A stretch of DNA of 64,000 nucleotides from Armatimonadota bacterium (GCA_036504095.1 DASXVS010000026.1:62001-126000); one strand, 5' to 3'. Shown: positions 8,984-17,753, numbered from the stretch's first letter. The notes: generated from the letters alone by a model not told the origin. Numbers and translations are program-made.

Positions 8984-11596
8984 ATGTCCACTTTGCGCGT
9001 TACACGCGTCTCGACGGAAGGGCTCGTCAATCCGCTCGGAATCGATGAACGCGCTCCGGCCTTCGGGTGGCGGCTGGAGTCCGGTCGTCGGAACCAGGCG
9101 CAGACCGCATATCAGATTCGGGTGGCGCCGAGCCCCCGCCAATTGGCGGACGGTGAAACTCAAACGTGGGATTCGGGACGTGTAATGTCTGCCGAGTCTG
9201 CCTGCGTGGAATACGGCGGCCCGGTCCTGTCTTCGCGCACTCGGTACTACTGGACTGTGCGTGTGTGGGACGGCGGAGATGAACCGTCCGCATGGAGCGA
9301 GCCAGCCTGGTTTGAGACGGCGTTCCTTAAGGCTTCCGACTGGTCGGCGAAGTGGATTGGCGCCCCGAGCCCCGCGGACGGCAAGACGTCGCCCGCGCCG
9401 ATGATGCGGCGTGAATTCACTATCGACGGCCCCGTCAGGAATGCGCGACTGTATGTCTGCGGCTTGGGGTACCACGACGTCTCGATCAACGGCCGGCCGG
9501 TCACTGACGAAGTTCTCGCCCCGGCCTTCACTCCATTTCACAAGCGCGCGGAGTACCTCGTCCACGATGTCACGGAAGCGCTGAGACAAGGGACTAATGC
9601 CGCCGGCGTGACACTGGGCCGCGGCTGGATGGGATTGGCGACTCCCAGTGTCTGGGACCATGCGCACGCGGTCTGGCATCACGAGCCTTGCCTGTTGCTC
9701 CAACTCGAGATCGAGCACGAGGACGGTTCTCGGACGACGATTGTCTCGGACGAGAGTTGGCGCGTCCACGATTCGCCCTCGGTACGGGACTCCATCCTTA
9801 CCGGCGAGACGTACGACGCCCGTCTGGAACAACCCGGCTGGGACGCTCCCGGCTTCGACGATTCGGCCTGGCGGCCCGCGCAGGTTGTCGAAGCGCCGAC
9901 GCAGCACCTCGTCGCGCGCCGGCACGAACCGATCCGTCGTATCGAAGCGATCCGCCCGGTTGCGGTGAGCTCACCCCGGCCCGGTACGTGGGTGTTCGAT
10001 GTGGGTGTCATGATCGCGGGGTGGGCCCGGTTGCGCGTCGAGGGCGTTGCGGGCACAACGGTTGAAATCCGGTACGCCGAGAGGCTGCGCGAGGACGGCG
10101 CCGTTAACAACGACAACGACATCATCTACGAAGAGATACAGGTAGATCGGTACACGCTGCGGGGAAACGGCCCGGAGTGCTGGGAGCCCCGGTTCAGCTA
10201 TAAGGGATTCCGCTATATCCAACTCGATGGTTATCCGGGCACACCCACGCTGGATACCCTCGAAGCCTTCATCGTGCACTCCGACGTGGAAACCCTGGGC
10301 GGCTGGGAATCATCAGACGAGTTGCTGAACACGATTCATCGCATCACCGGTCGGTCTATCCTCAACAATCTGCACGGCATTCCCACCGATACGCCCGTCT
10401 ACGAGAAGAACGGCTGGACCGGGGACGCCCATCTCACGGCGGAGCCCGCGCTGCGCAACTTCGGCATCGCGCGCATCCACGCGAAATGGCTGGACGATAT
10501 AGCGGACAGCCAGCGCGACGACGGCCTCGTCCCGCTTATCATCCCCTGCCCTGGCTGGGGAAATGCCGATTCGCCGGAATGGGGCAGCGCATACCTGCTG
10601 GTAGCGTGGTATCTCTACCAGGCGACTGGCGACATCCGGATTCTGAAACGGCATTTCGCAGGAATGGCCCGGTATGTGGAGTTCCTGGCCTCGCAAGCGG
10701 TTGATTGCATCAGCCCGAGTTGCCTCGGCGACTGGCTGCCTCCCGGATACGACAATCGCGATCCGGAAGGCCCGGCGGTCTCGGCGTCCGCATACACCTT
10801 TACGGATTCCCGGCTCCTGGCCGTAATGGCCCGCACTCTGAGAATGCCGGACGACGCCGCGCGCTTTGACGCGCTCGCCGACCGCATCCGTGACGCCGTG
10901 AACTCGCGATTCCTCGACAAGGGCCATGGCGTGTACAGCACGGACCGGCCGGAGGTGGGCTACCGGCAGACTCCCAATGTGCTGGCCGCAGCATTTGGCA
11001 TCACACCACGGGATCTGGTCCCCCGGGTGGTGGACCGACTGGTCGAGGACATCCACGCAAAGGGCGATCACCTGGACTGCGGGATTCTCGGCACGAAGTG
11101 GATACTGCCCTTGCTGACCGAAAACGGGCACGTGGACCTGGCCTACCGCATCGCAACGCAGCGCACGTATCCCGGTTGGGGTTTCTGGATCGATCGGGGG
11201 GCGACAGCGCTGTGGGAGGCGTGGGACCTCAACTCGCGTTCGCTCGATCACCACATGTTCGGTTCGATAGACGAGTGGTTCTTCAGATACCTCGCCGGCA
11301 TCAACATCGCCGCGCCGGGTTACCGCGAGATCGTGTTCAATCCGTATTTCCCGGCCCGGCTGATCAGCGTCCGCGCGCAAACCGAAACAGTGCGCGGCGA
11401 AGTCGCCTCAGAATGGACGCGTGCGGACGGGGCCATTCACCTCGACGTCACAGTGCCGGTGAACGCCGCTGCGCGCGTGTGCCTGCCTGCGGAGGCCATT
11501 GAATCCCCTTCCAAGGCGATCGCCATTGGCGAGCAGCACACGCGGAGCGTTTACGCCGTCGGTTCCGGCAAGTGGCATTTCGCCGTCCACACGTAG
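8984..11596 (+). CDS. GH78 alpha-L-rhamnosidase
   Basis: An 870-residue enzyme that releases terminal alpha-L-rhamnose from pectin side chains, glycosides or exopolysaccharide. The N-terminal beta-sandwich domains (1-430) include GSGxxFYVxxxG-like segments such as RNARLYVCGLGYHDVSING. The (alpha/alpha)6 barrel begins near 440. The GH78 signature DTPVYEKNGWTGDAH lies at 469-483, with Glu474 and Asp481 as catalytic-site acids, and GWGFWIDRGATALWEAW is the usual late barrel motif. There is no signal peptide, so it is probably cytoplasmic and acts on imported oligosaccharides. The ATG is set by GGGAGGAAT; a longer upstream frame would overlap the divergent GH2 gene and is rejected. Its divergence from the GH2 gene suggests shared control. 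Confidence 0.94.
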   Translation: MSTLRVTRVSTEGLVNPLGIDERAPAFGWRLESGRRNQAQTAYQIRVAPSPRQLADGETQTWDSGRVMSAESACVEYGGPVLSSRTRYYWTVRVWDGGDEPSAWSEPAWFETAFLKASDWSAKWIGAPSPADGKTSPAPMMRREFTIDGPVRNARLYVCGLGYHDVSINGRPVTDEVLAPAFTPFHKRAEYLVHDVTEALRQGTNAAGVTLGRGWMGLATPSVWDHAHAVWHHEPCLLLQLEIEHEDGSRTTIVSDESWRVHDSPSVRDSILTGETYDARLEQPGWDAPGFDDSAWRPAQVVEAPTQHLVARRHEPIRRIEAIRPVAVSSPRPGTWVFDVGVMIAGWARLRVEGVAGTTVEIRYAERLREDGAVNNDNDIIYEEIQVDRYTLRGNGPECWEPRFSYKGFRYIQLDGYPGTPTLDTLEAFIVHSDVETLGGWESSDELLNTIHRITGRSILNNLHGIPTDTPVYEKNGWTGDAHLTAEPALRNFGIARIHAKWLDDIADSQRDDGLVPLIIPCPGWGNADSPEWGSAYLLVAWYLYQATGDIRILKRHFAGMARYVEFLASQAVDCISPSCLGDWLPPGYDNRDPEGPAVSASAYTFTDSRLLAVMARTLRMPDDAARFDALADRIRDAVNSRFLDKGHGVYSTDRPEVGYRQTPNVLAAAFGITPRDLVPRVVDRLVEDIHAKGDHLDCGILGTKWILPLLTENGHVDLAYRIATQRTYPGWGFWIDRGATALWEAWDLNSRSLDHHMFGSIDEWFFRYLAGINIAAPGYREIVFNPYFPARLISVRAQTETVRGEVASEWTRADGAIHLDVTVPVNAAARVCLPAEAIESPSKAIAIGEQHTRSVYAVGSGKWHFAVHT

Positions 11597-11709
11597 CCGT
11601 ATGATGCTGGCGCCGCTATGCCCGGTGACCCACGGACCCCTGGTGCGCAGAGGTGAGTCTATCCCAGTAGCACCCGGAGGAATCGCTTCCGGGAAAAGGA
11701 GAGACCGAT

Positions 11710-12099
11710 ATGAAGATACGCACACTCTTGACGACGGCGGTGGCCGGGCTGACGCTGGGTACCATGGGCCTCATCGGCGCGCCGCAGGCAATAGCACGGG
11801 ACCACGGCGACCGGGATGACGAGAGACAGGAATCTCGCCACAACAACCGCAACTCCGACTCGTATAGCCGGAACTCCGATTCGTACGGCCGGAATTCCGA
11901 TTCGTACGGCTGGAACTCCGACCCGTATGGCGGGAACTGGAGCGGTTATGGCCAGGAGCGGGGGCAGCGACAGCGCGATAGCTTTCGGGGCAAATCCAAA
12001 CACAACCGTGGCAGACATCGCGGATGGTACAAATCCAACGGGCGCGGCCACCAGAACAACCGGTGGCAGGATCGCGATCAGGACGGCGACCGCCGGTAG
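11710..12099 (+). CDS. Small secreted, repeat-rich hydrophilic protein
   Basis: I do not recognise a family. The 129 residues start with a signal peptide (MKIRTLLTTAVAGLTLGTMG, cleavage likely after APQAIA). A very polar chain rich in Asp, Arg, Asn, Ser and Tyr follows. Residues 49-76 hold four imperfect seven-residue repeats: NSDSYSR, NSDSYGR, NSDSYGW, NSDPYGG. The rest is Gln/Arg/Gly-rich. Such composition suggests an unfolded extracellular or periplasmic protein, possibly a matrix or cell-wall polymer-binding protein. A good ribosome site (AAGGAGAG) precedes the ATG. Confidence 0.72.
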   Translation: MKIRTLLTTAVAGLTLGTMGLIGAPQAIARDHGDRDDERQESRHNNRNSDSYSRNSDSYGRNSDSYGWNSDPYGGNWSGYGQERGQRQRDSFRGKSKHNRGRHRGWYKSNGRGHQNNRWQDRDQDGDRR

Positions 12100-12130
12100 A
12101 AAACGCACCACCTGAATAGGCGCCGTTGCG

Positions 12131-12157
12131 GGCCGAACAGCCACACGCTGTTCGGCC
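12131..12157 (+). terminator. Hairpin after the repeat-rich gene, possible terminator
   Basis: An 11-bp GC-rich stem (GGCCGAACAGC with GCTGTTCGGCC, five-base loop) lies 32 bases after the stop codon at 12099. It is not followed by a T-run (TGTTGGCG), so it may be a stabilising hairpin rather than an intrinsic terminator. Confidence 0.45.
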
Positions 12158-12277
12158 TGTTGGCGCCAGATGGTGACCGGATCGCACCTTGGCACGTCAT
12201 ACTATCGGGGCGCCGCGGACCGCCGCGGAGCGAACCCCAACCGATATTGCCAATCCAGAAGCCACGGAAGGCGCCAA

Positions 12278-12532
12278 ATGCTAGTACTCACAAGAAAACA
12301 GGGCCAGTCAATCGTGATCGGAGACTCCGTCGAGGTCTTTATCGTGGAAGTCCGAGGCGACCAGGTGCGACTGGGAATCGAGGCTCCGCGAACTGTCCCG
12401 GTGGTTCGCCGCGAGGTCCTCGTAGAAACCGCAGCAACGGACCGTGAAGCGGCGGTTCCCGACACGGACGATGGGCACCGTCCCGACCCCGGCGTGACGC
12501 TCAAGTCCAACGGTCTATGCGACGAAAAATAA
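12278..12532 (+). CDS. csrA: CsrA carbon storage / translational regulator
   Basis: An 84-residue CsrA. The first 48 residues match the family closely: MLVLTRKQGQSIVIGD, then VEVFIVEVRGDQVRLGIEAPRTVPVVRREV, with the RNA-binding strand-1 residues (LTRK) and the VxRxE segment retained. CsrA dimers bind GGA-containing hairpins near ribosome sites and repress or stabilise mRNAs. The C-terminal 30 residues (ETAATDREAAVPDTDD...) form an acidic tail longer than in the usual 60-70-residue protein. The start is fixed by homology; the longer in-frame reading is not used. It stands alone here, without flagellar fliW, next to secretin and pilus-type genes. Confidence 0.95.
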   Translation: MLVLTRKQGQSIVIGDSVEVFIVEVRGDQVRLGIEAPRTVPVVRREVLVETAATDREAAVPDTDDGHRPDPGVTLKSNGLCDEK

Positions 12533-12821
12533 GTGTGGATGACCGCGACACACCGCGGTCTACCAGGGCTAAATGCGCCCCCGCGACGGGATGAAACCAT
12601 GCCGGCGCTCGACTCGTCATTCCTGTGAAAGGGCATCTATCTTGTCGGGCTGCCCCGGGGTGCGCGGGGGTTCCTGAGTTGAATATCGGCGTTCGATAAT
12701 TCCGCCGCCGGATATTTCGGACGTTTTGAAGGTTTTTGGTCTGAATCTGATCCAACTGAGTAGAATGGAATCGATGACGTTTTCGAGAGTGTGTGGCTTC
12801 AGGCCACGGAAGGAGCATTCA

Positions 12822-13622
12822 ATGAAAAGGACCATCTTCTCGACGTTGGTCATGGCCGGTTTCGCCGGCTTCGTTCTGACTGGCGCCCTGGCGCAGAATA
12901 CACCTACGCCAACTCCTGCACCGGCACCCGCGGCAAAACCGGCCAAGGTTGTCAATATAGACTTCAAGGATATGGCGATCCGGGACGCGTTGGACGCGCT
13001 CTTCCGGGGGACCGGCCTCAACTACGCGCTGACACCGGAAGCTGCCCAGACAGCTCCCACCGTCACCATCAATCTACAAGATGTGACCTTGGACGCGGCG
13101 CTGAGCATCCTCACCAAGTCCAACGGCCTTCGTTATCGGAAAGACCGTGATACTGGCGTCTATATGATCGAACCGAAAACCGCGGACGCGGCGGCGACGC
13201 CGGTTAACGGTACCCCGACAACGCCGGACACTTCTACCACAACGCCAGATACCCCAACGCTGCAGATCGAAAAAATCCCGATGAACTACGCCGACTCCCT
13301 GGACATCTACGGCACGCTGACGGGCCAGGGCAGCAACCGGGCCGGCAATATGATGAACAGCGGCGGAGGCTTCGGCGGCAATAGCGGTTTCGGCGGCAGC
13401 AGCTTCGGCAACAACAGCTTCGGCGGCGGCTTCGGCGGAAACAGCGGCTTCGGCGGCGGTTTCGGCGGAAACAGCGGCTTCGGCGGCGGCTTCGGGAGCA
13501 GCGGCTTCGGCGGTGGCTTCGGGAGTAGCGGCTTCGGCGGCGGTTTCGGCGGAAACAGCGGCTTCGGCGGCGGCTTCGGGAGCAGCGGCTTCGGCGGCGG
13601 ATACGGCGGATTTGGCCGCTGA
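12822..13622 (+). CDS. Secretin N0/STN-type domain fused to a Gly-rich repeat tail
   Basis: A 266-residue exported protein. Residues 1-24 are a signal peptide (VLTGALAQ) and a Pro/Ala/Thr linker follows. Residues 42-123 form one secretin N0/STN-like domain (VVNIDFKDMAIRDALDALFRGTGLNYAL ... LDAALSILTKSNGLRYR ... GVYMIEPK). After a Thr-rich linker, residues 175-266 are almost entirely Gly, Phe, Ser and Asn in GFGGNS / GFGGG units. No secretin pore domain is present. In secretins the N0 domain contacts inner-membrane or periplasmic partners. Here it may dock a Gly-rich adhesive or structural tail to a machine, perhaps the secretins at 14.6-19.4 kb; that is inference. GGAAGGAG precedes the ATG and a terminator follows. 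Confidence 0.8.
   Translation: MKRTIFSTLVMAGFAGFVLTGALAQNTPTPTPAPAPAAKPAKVVNIDFKDMAIRDALDALFRGTGLNYALTPEAAQTAPTVTINLQDVTLDAALSILTKSNGLRYRKDRDTGVYMIEPKTADAAATPVNGTPTTPDTSTTTPDTPTLQIEKIPMNYADSLDIYGTLTGQGSNRAGNMMNSGGGFGGNSGFGGSSFGNNSFGGGFGGNSGFGGGFGGNSGFGGGFGSSGFGGGFGSSGFGGGFGGNSGFGGGFGSSGFGGGYGGFGR
13366..13617 (+). repeat. In-gene tandem repeats encoding GFGG units
   Basis: Short units of about 12-24 bases based on GGCTTCGGCGGC and GGCGGAAACAGC recur throughout this segment, giving many nearly identical GFGGGFGG / GFGGNSGFGG blocks. Such repeats can gain or lose copies by slippage and change protein length without breaking the frame, because the units are multiples of three. Confidence 0.85.
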
Positions 13623-13649
13623 TTTTGGGCCGATCATTTTATCTCATAC

Positions 13650-13684
13650 AGGCGCCTCGTCCAATGGCCGAGGCGCCTCTTTCT
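13650..13684 (+). terminator. Rho-independent terminator after the N0/Gly-rich gene
   Basis: A 10-bp stem (AGGCGCCTCG at 13650-13659 with CGAGGCGCCT at 13669-13678, nine-base loop) is followed by CTTTCTT. It lies 28 bases after the stop codon. Confidence 0.85.
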
Positions 13685-13762
13685 TGAAGAGACACGACGG
13701 TCACGGAACCTCAACTGTCGCATCTTCCGGATCGCGGCTACATTCCGGCCTTGGGAAAACCG

Positions 13763-14308
13763 ATGAAGCATCAGGTTGCGACGACGGCGATTCTCGCGAG
13801 CCTCCTCGCGGTTTCGATACCTTGCGTTGCTCAGACGCCATTCGCGGACGTTCCCAAAGGGCATTGGGCCTATGACTGCGTCCGATCGCTCTACCCGAAA
13901 GCCCTCTTGTTGCCGTATCCCGATGGGACGTTTGGCAGCAAGCGGCTGATGACGCGCTATGAGTTCACGGTTTGTGTCGCCCGTTCGGTTCCCATGTGGG
14001 AGCAGCGTATCGAGGGTAAGCCAGGCAATCGCGCCCCCCTGGCGTTCCCTGTGCCTGATCGGGATGATTTTGCGTGCCTTACTGCATTGGCCGACGAGTT
14101 CACGCCGGAGTTGAAGGTCCTCCAGGTGAACGTGCCAAAGCTGAAGGCGACCCTCAGGCGGCTCCGATTCGCGGCGATGCCGGCGGCGCTGCGTGAGAAC
14201 CCGCTGGCTGTCCCCCCGCCATTCGCGGATGTGCCGCGCAATCATTGGGCGTATGACGCAGTCTGCTTCCTCGCCGATCGTGGGATCATAGGGGGATACC
14301 CGGACTAG
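13763..14308 (+). CDS. SLH-domain protein with truncated second repeat
   Basis: A 181-residue exported protein with a signal peptide (MKHQVATTAILASLLAVSIPCVAQ). A complete SLH motif follows (PFADVPKGHWAYDCVRSLYP ... YPDGTFGSKRLMTRYEFTV, about residues 26-74). A linker of about 75 residues leads to the start of a second SLH motif, PFADVPRNHWAYDAVCFLADRGIIGGYPD. There the frame stops with TAG, exactly where G-T-F and the second half (xxxxTRYEF) should continue. The sequence after the stop does not resume an SLH motif in the same frame. SLH domains bind secondary cell-wall polymers and anchor proteins at the envelope; with one and a half repeats, anchoring may be weak. The neighbouring secretins suggest a cell-envelope role. 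Confidence 0.78.
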   Translation: MKHQVATTAILASLLAVSIPCVAQTPFADVPKGHWAYDCVRSLYPKALLLPYPDGTFGSKRLMTRYEFTVCVARSVPMWEQRIEGKPGNRAPLAFPVPDRDDFACLTALADEFTPELKVLQVNVPKLKATLRRLRFAAMPAALRENPLAVPPPFADVPRNHWAYDAVCFLADRGIIGGYPD

Positions 14309-14626
14309 CAGCCCGAACGCGGTAGAGTCGCCCTCTCACATTTGCCCGTTGAGAAAGCCCTTCCACGCGTGATCCACGGTTCAGGCGTTTTGTGCCTCTC
14401 CCCCCGACCACTGCGGGACTTGACGTGGACGGTCACCCGCGATTTGAGGCGTCAATGGTTCAGGTGCGAACTCCCGGGGCCGTCGACGCGTCGAAGTTTG
14501 TGGACAATTCAACTAGCTTCTCGCAAATTCTTTCCGTTAGGCGCGACCGTGCCCGGTTGCCTTACGTCAAAAGCCCGGTCATAGCATGGGGCCGCTGTTT
14601 CATTTTCTGTTTAATGGGAGTCACGA
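14309..14626. other. 318-bp gap upstream of the first secretin, no gene seen
   Basis: No convincing coding frame with a ribosome site lies here; the short open frames have atypical composition. The segment must contain the secretin cluster promoter. GGGAG at 14616-14620 is the ribosome site for the GTG start at 14627. The AT-richer stretch 14500-14615 (TGTGGACAATTCAACTAGC, TTTCATTTTCTGTTTAATG) is the likeliest promoter and leader. I could not fix the -35/-10 boxes. Confidence 0.5.
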
Positions 14627-16018
14627 GTGACACTGCGCACAAATCCCCTTCTGCGGCGAGCAATGGGCGTATCGCTGCTGATCGGTTCATGTCTTGCATC
14701 GGGCATCGCCCGTCCGGCCCAACCGCTGCCCGCGCCCCGGGTGCCATCCGCGGCCACCGTGCCCCCCGCTCCCGGTCCGGACCCCGCGGCGGTGAAGCCC
14801 GCGGCGCCGACGGCGGATGCAATTCAGATCAGCAAATCGGATAAGGGCATTTCTGTGTATGCCGTCTCGGCGGATGCGCACGCCCTGTTCACCCGTCTCG
14901 CCAAAGAAGCCGGGCTGAAGTTGATTGTCGATGATTCTGTGCGCCGGAACATCACCATCAATCTCATCGACAAGTCCGGCCCGGAGATTCTCGCCAATAT
15001 CGTGGCGGCTTTCGGCCTTTCCAGCCGCGAGGTGAATGGGATCCACATCGTGAGCGAGGGAATCCCGACCAGCCCCTCCTCGTACCTGCTGAGCGACATC
15101 GACGCCATTCGCACCCAGTACGTGCTGGCGCCAAACGCCAAGTCTCTTCTTCCGGTGTTTCTGCAGGACCACGTCAAGACAAACGCCGAGCAGAACTCTG
15201 TAATTCTCTCGGCTCCGCCGGACGTGCTCACGAAATTCCGCCAGGACATCGCTCAATTCGACATCCCGTCCGCGCAGATCATGCTGGATGTCCTGATGGT
15301 TGAGTTCACCGACTCCTCGTCGAAAGAGTTCAGCGCCAAGTTCGATTTGACCACCCGCGGCCGCGAATACACCGTGAATTCGCCCGTAGGGGAAATACTC
15401 TACCGAACGCTGTCAACCCTGCCAAACGGGTTCAATGCGGACATCCACTCCCTCGTCACGCAGGGTAAAGCGCGCATCCGGGCGAATCCCAGCATCGCAA
15501 CCGTGAGCGGACAGGCGGCCAGGATCTTCATCGGGAAGCAAAGGTACATCTCCACACCGGTGAGCATGGGCGGTGATTACTATGGCGGCCGCAACTACAT
15601 CGACGCGGGGGTGACGCTCAACATGACGCCCTGGACCGGCGGTGAGGGCGAGATCATCGTGGACGTTCAACCCGAGATCAGCGTGCTCAGCGCGCCGGAC
15701 CCGAAGACCGGACTCCCGGACAAGAGCACCCGGCGGGCAAACACGACGCTTCACGTCCGGGACGGCGAAACGATCATCATCGGCGGTCTCGTGCAAAAGG
15801 AAACCATGACCACGCGAACGAAGATCCCGATTCTGGGCGATCTGCCGCTCGTGGGTTCCGCCTTCCGCTCGCGTGACGACCGCGAGACGACCACGGACAT
15901 GGTTATCTTCATTACGCCGCACATCCTCTCGCAGACAGGACATCTGCCGGCCGAGCAGGAGAAGGAAATACAGAAGCGGGTACTCCAGGATGACGCGGGA
16001 AAGGCAAAGGTCAATTAG
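14627..16018 (+). CDS. Secretin, first of three tandem paralogues
   Basis: A 463-residue outer-membrane secretin. The GTG start has GGGAG nine bases upstream and opens a signal peptide (LLIGSCLASGIARPAQ). A Pro-rich linker precedes an N0/STN-like domain (about 70-150), then a short N1-type domain (YVLAPNAKSLLPVFLQDHVKT ... IAQFDIPSAQIMLDVLMVEFTD). The pore domain (210-450) has the usual late motifs RIRANPSIATVSGQAARIFIG, TTLHVRDGETIIIGGLVQ, KIPILGDLPLVGSAFRS and MVIFITPHIL. Secretins form gated rings for type II secretion, type IV or Tad pili. There is no AMIN domain, unlike the next two genes. The gene overlaps the second secretin by 29 bases. Confidence 0.9.
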   Translation: MTLRTNPLLRRAMGVSLLIGSCLASGIARPAQPLPAPRVPSAATVPPAPGPDPAAVKPAAPTADAIQISKSDKGISVYAVSADAHALFTRLAKEAGLKLIVDDSVRRNITINLIDKSGPEILANIVAAFGLSSREVNGIHIVSEGIPTSPSSYLLSDIDAIRTQYVLAPNAKSLLPVFLQDHVKTNAEQNSVILSAPPDVLTKFRQDIAQFDIPSAQIMLDVLMVEFTDSSSKEFSAKFDLTTRGREYTVNSPVGEILYRTLSTLPNGFNADIHSLVTQGKARIRANPSIATVSGQAARIFIGKQRYISTPVSMGGDYYGGRNYIDAGVTLNMTPWTGGEGEIIVDVQPEISVLSAPDPKTGLPDKSTRRANTTLHVRDGETIIIGGLVQKETMTTRTKIPILGDLPLVGSAFRSRDDRETTTDMVIFITPHILSQTGHLPAEQEKEIQKRVLQDDAGKAKVN

Positions 16019-17753
16019 GATCCCCGCCCAACTTGCGCGCATTGGCACCACACTGCTGGCGGCCGGCCTTCTGTGTTCACACGCTCAGGCTCAGGGAGCA
16101 GCGTACTGCAACATCACCCGAATATCGGCGAAACGCCTGCCGAATGCCGTTCAGGTGACCATTCAAGCCGATGGAGCGATGCGTCTGAGCGCCAGGATTG
16201 AAGACTTCTTCGATATGAAGGCGCTGCAGGCCGGCAGATTCGAGGATATTGCCAAGCCGGTTTCCTCGCTTCCGTTCCGTGTCGTCAACGCGCGGTCCAG
16301 GGTCAGCAGTTTCACGGACATCGGCCTATACCCGGTGAGCCATGTCGAGGTGTCCGTGCCATCCAACACGCCCGAAGGCATCGGCGTCGATATTCGTGTG
16401 GCGTTGCTGGCCCCTTCGGTGCCGGAATCGGTCGCGATGCTCGAAGATTTCAATTTTGTGGATCCGTCACGAAAGGGATCAGTGGCGAACGTCCAGTTGA
16501 CCCCCGACAAAACGACTCTCATCGTGGTTGTGACCAGCGACCGGCAAACGGCACAGCCTACCGTGCTAAGGTCGGCGCCCCCGGGAGCGCCCGTTCAACT
16601 TGATGTGTCATCGCAAAGCGGTAACATCTCGATCCACGCGCTTAACGCCGACCTGAAGGACATGCTCCGCCGCGTTGCTGTTGCCGCCGGACGCCAGATC
16701 GTGCTCAACGGCACCGCCGATCACACGGTGAGCCTCTGGATGGACGATGTTTCGCTACACGTCGCGCTCAGCACGGTGGCCATCGCGTACGGCCTGAACG
16801 TGGATGATTCGGGGCCGATCCTGCAATTTGCCGACGCGGACGCGCGAAGTGTGCCTTCCTTTGGAATGAGCGTGACGGAGATCATCCCACTGCGATGCAT
16901 CGAGGCCGCCGCTGTCAGGAACTGCCTGCCCGATTTTCTGCTCCGATACACCAGCGCAGACACTCAGCAGAACACGCTCACGGTTTCCGGCCCGGAATAC
17001 CTCGCCCGCAAGGTTCGCGAAGACGTTGCCGTGCTCGATCGCCCCTCGCCCCAGGTGGAATTGTCCGCTCAGGTTCTCGAGTTTGCGTCGAGTGAAGACC
17101 TGGACATGGCGTTGGGGGCGGACGCTGGCAAAGGATCCCGCGGCGCAATAGTCGATGTGGGAACCGGTGACATTTCGATCCGCCAATTGGATGCCGCTCC
17201 CGCGGCGTTTGGCGCACGGCTTCGAGCCCTCCGGGCCTCCGGCCGCGCGCGCCTGGTCGCCACGCCCAGCGGGACCGCCCTGCTCGGCAAAACGGCAGAC
17301 CTCTTCGTCGGACAGCGCAAGTTCGTAAAGACGATGGCTTTCGACTATTCCAATGGAGAATGGACAGCGCAGTTTGTGGGGGTTGACGTTGGCGCCAAGC
17401 TCACGGTCAAGCCCCTGATGCTGGGCGACGGAGGCGTCACGGTCCATCTTGAGCCTTCGGTCAGTACTATTTCGGAGCTGGAGCCCGTGACCGGCTTGCC
17501 CACCGTGAACACCCGAAAACTCTCGACCACTCTACGCGTCAAGGATGGGGACACGCTCGTCGTCGGGGGCCTCGGATTGCATCAGATCGGACGATCGGCG
17601 AGGGGTATACCATTCCTACGCGACCTTCCCCTGATAGGCGGCCTTTTTCGCCTGCCCGGACGTTCGGATTCTTCCAGCGAACTGGTCTTTCTTGTTTCAG
17701 TACACGTACGCAACGCCGCGGAGCGGCCTGGCGTATCGGCGGCGATCATATGA
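15990..17753 (+). CDS. Divergent secretin with AMIN and STN domains, second of three
   Basis: A 587-residue exported protein. After a signal peptide (GTTLLAAGLLCSHAQAQ) comes an AMIN-like beta domain (YCNITRISAKRLPNAVQVTIQ, to about residue 190), an STN/N0-like domain (about 205-290), an N1-like segment (EIIPLRCIEAAAVRNCLPDFLLRY) and a secretin core (about 355-580). The core is the most divergent of the three: the motif that reads ITPHIL or VTPHIL in the neighbours is FLVSVHVRN here, and the final segment is IPFLRDLPLIGGLFRLPG. The ATG at 15990 lies inside the previous gene and its ribosome site is poor. Initiation nearer the previous stop, after AAGGCAAAGG, is possible. It may be a non-pore or assembly-modifying partner of the flanking secretins. 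Confidence 0.82.
   Translation: MTRERQRSIRIPAQLARIGTTLLAAGLLCSHAQAQGAAYCNITRISAKRLPNAVQVTIQADGAMRLSARIEDFFDMKALQAGRFEDIAKPVSSLPFRVVNARSRVSSFTDIGLYPVSHVEVSVPSNTPEGIGVDIRVALLAPSVPESVAMLEDFNFVDPSRKGSVANVQLTPDKTTLIVVVTSDRQTAQPTVLRSAPPGAPVQLDVSSQSGNISIHALNADLKDMLRRVAVAAGRQIVLNGTADHTVSLWMDDVSLHVALSTVAIAYGLNVDDSGPILQFADADARSVPSFGMSVTEIIPLRCIEAAAVRNCLPDFLLRYTSADTQQNTLTVSGPEYLARKVREDVAVLDRPSPQVELSAQVLEFASSEDLDMALGADAGKGSRGAIVDVGTGDISIRQLDAAPAAFGARLRALRASGRARLVATPSGTALLGKTADLFVGQRKFVKTMAFDYSNGEWTAQFVGVDVGAKLTVKPLMLGDGGVTVHLEPSVSTISELEPVTGLPTVNTRKLSTTLRVKDGDTLVVGGLGLHQIGRSARGIPFLRDLPLIGGLFRLPGRSDSSSELVFLVSVHVRNAAERPGVSAAII

Noticed and set aside
8912-9925. 337-residue minus-strand open frame overlapping the rhamnosidase gene
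   Set aside because: It is antisense to an excellent GH78 gene, has Arg/Pro-rich, non-homologous composition, and lacks a ribosome site. It is a GC-driven shadow frame.
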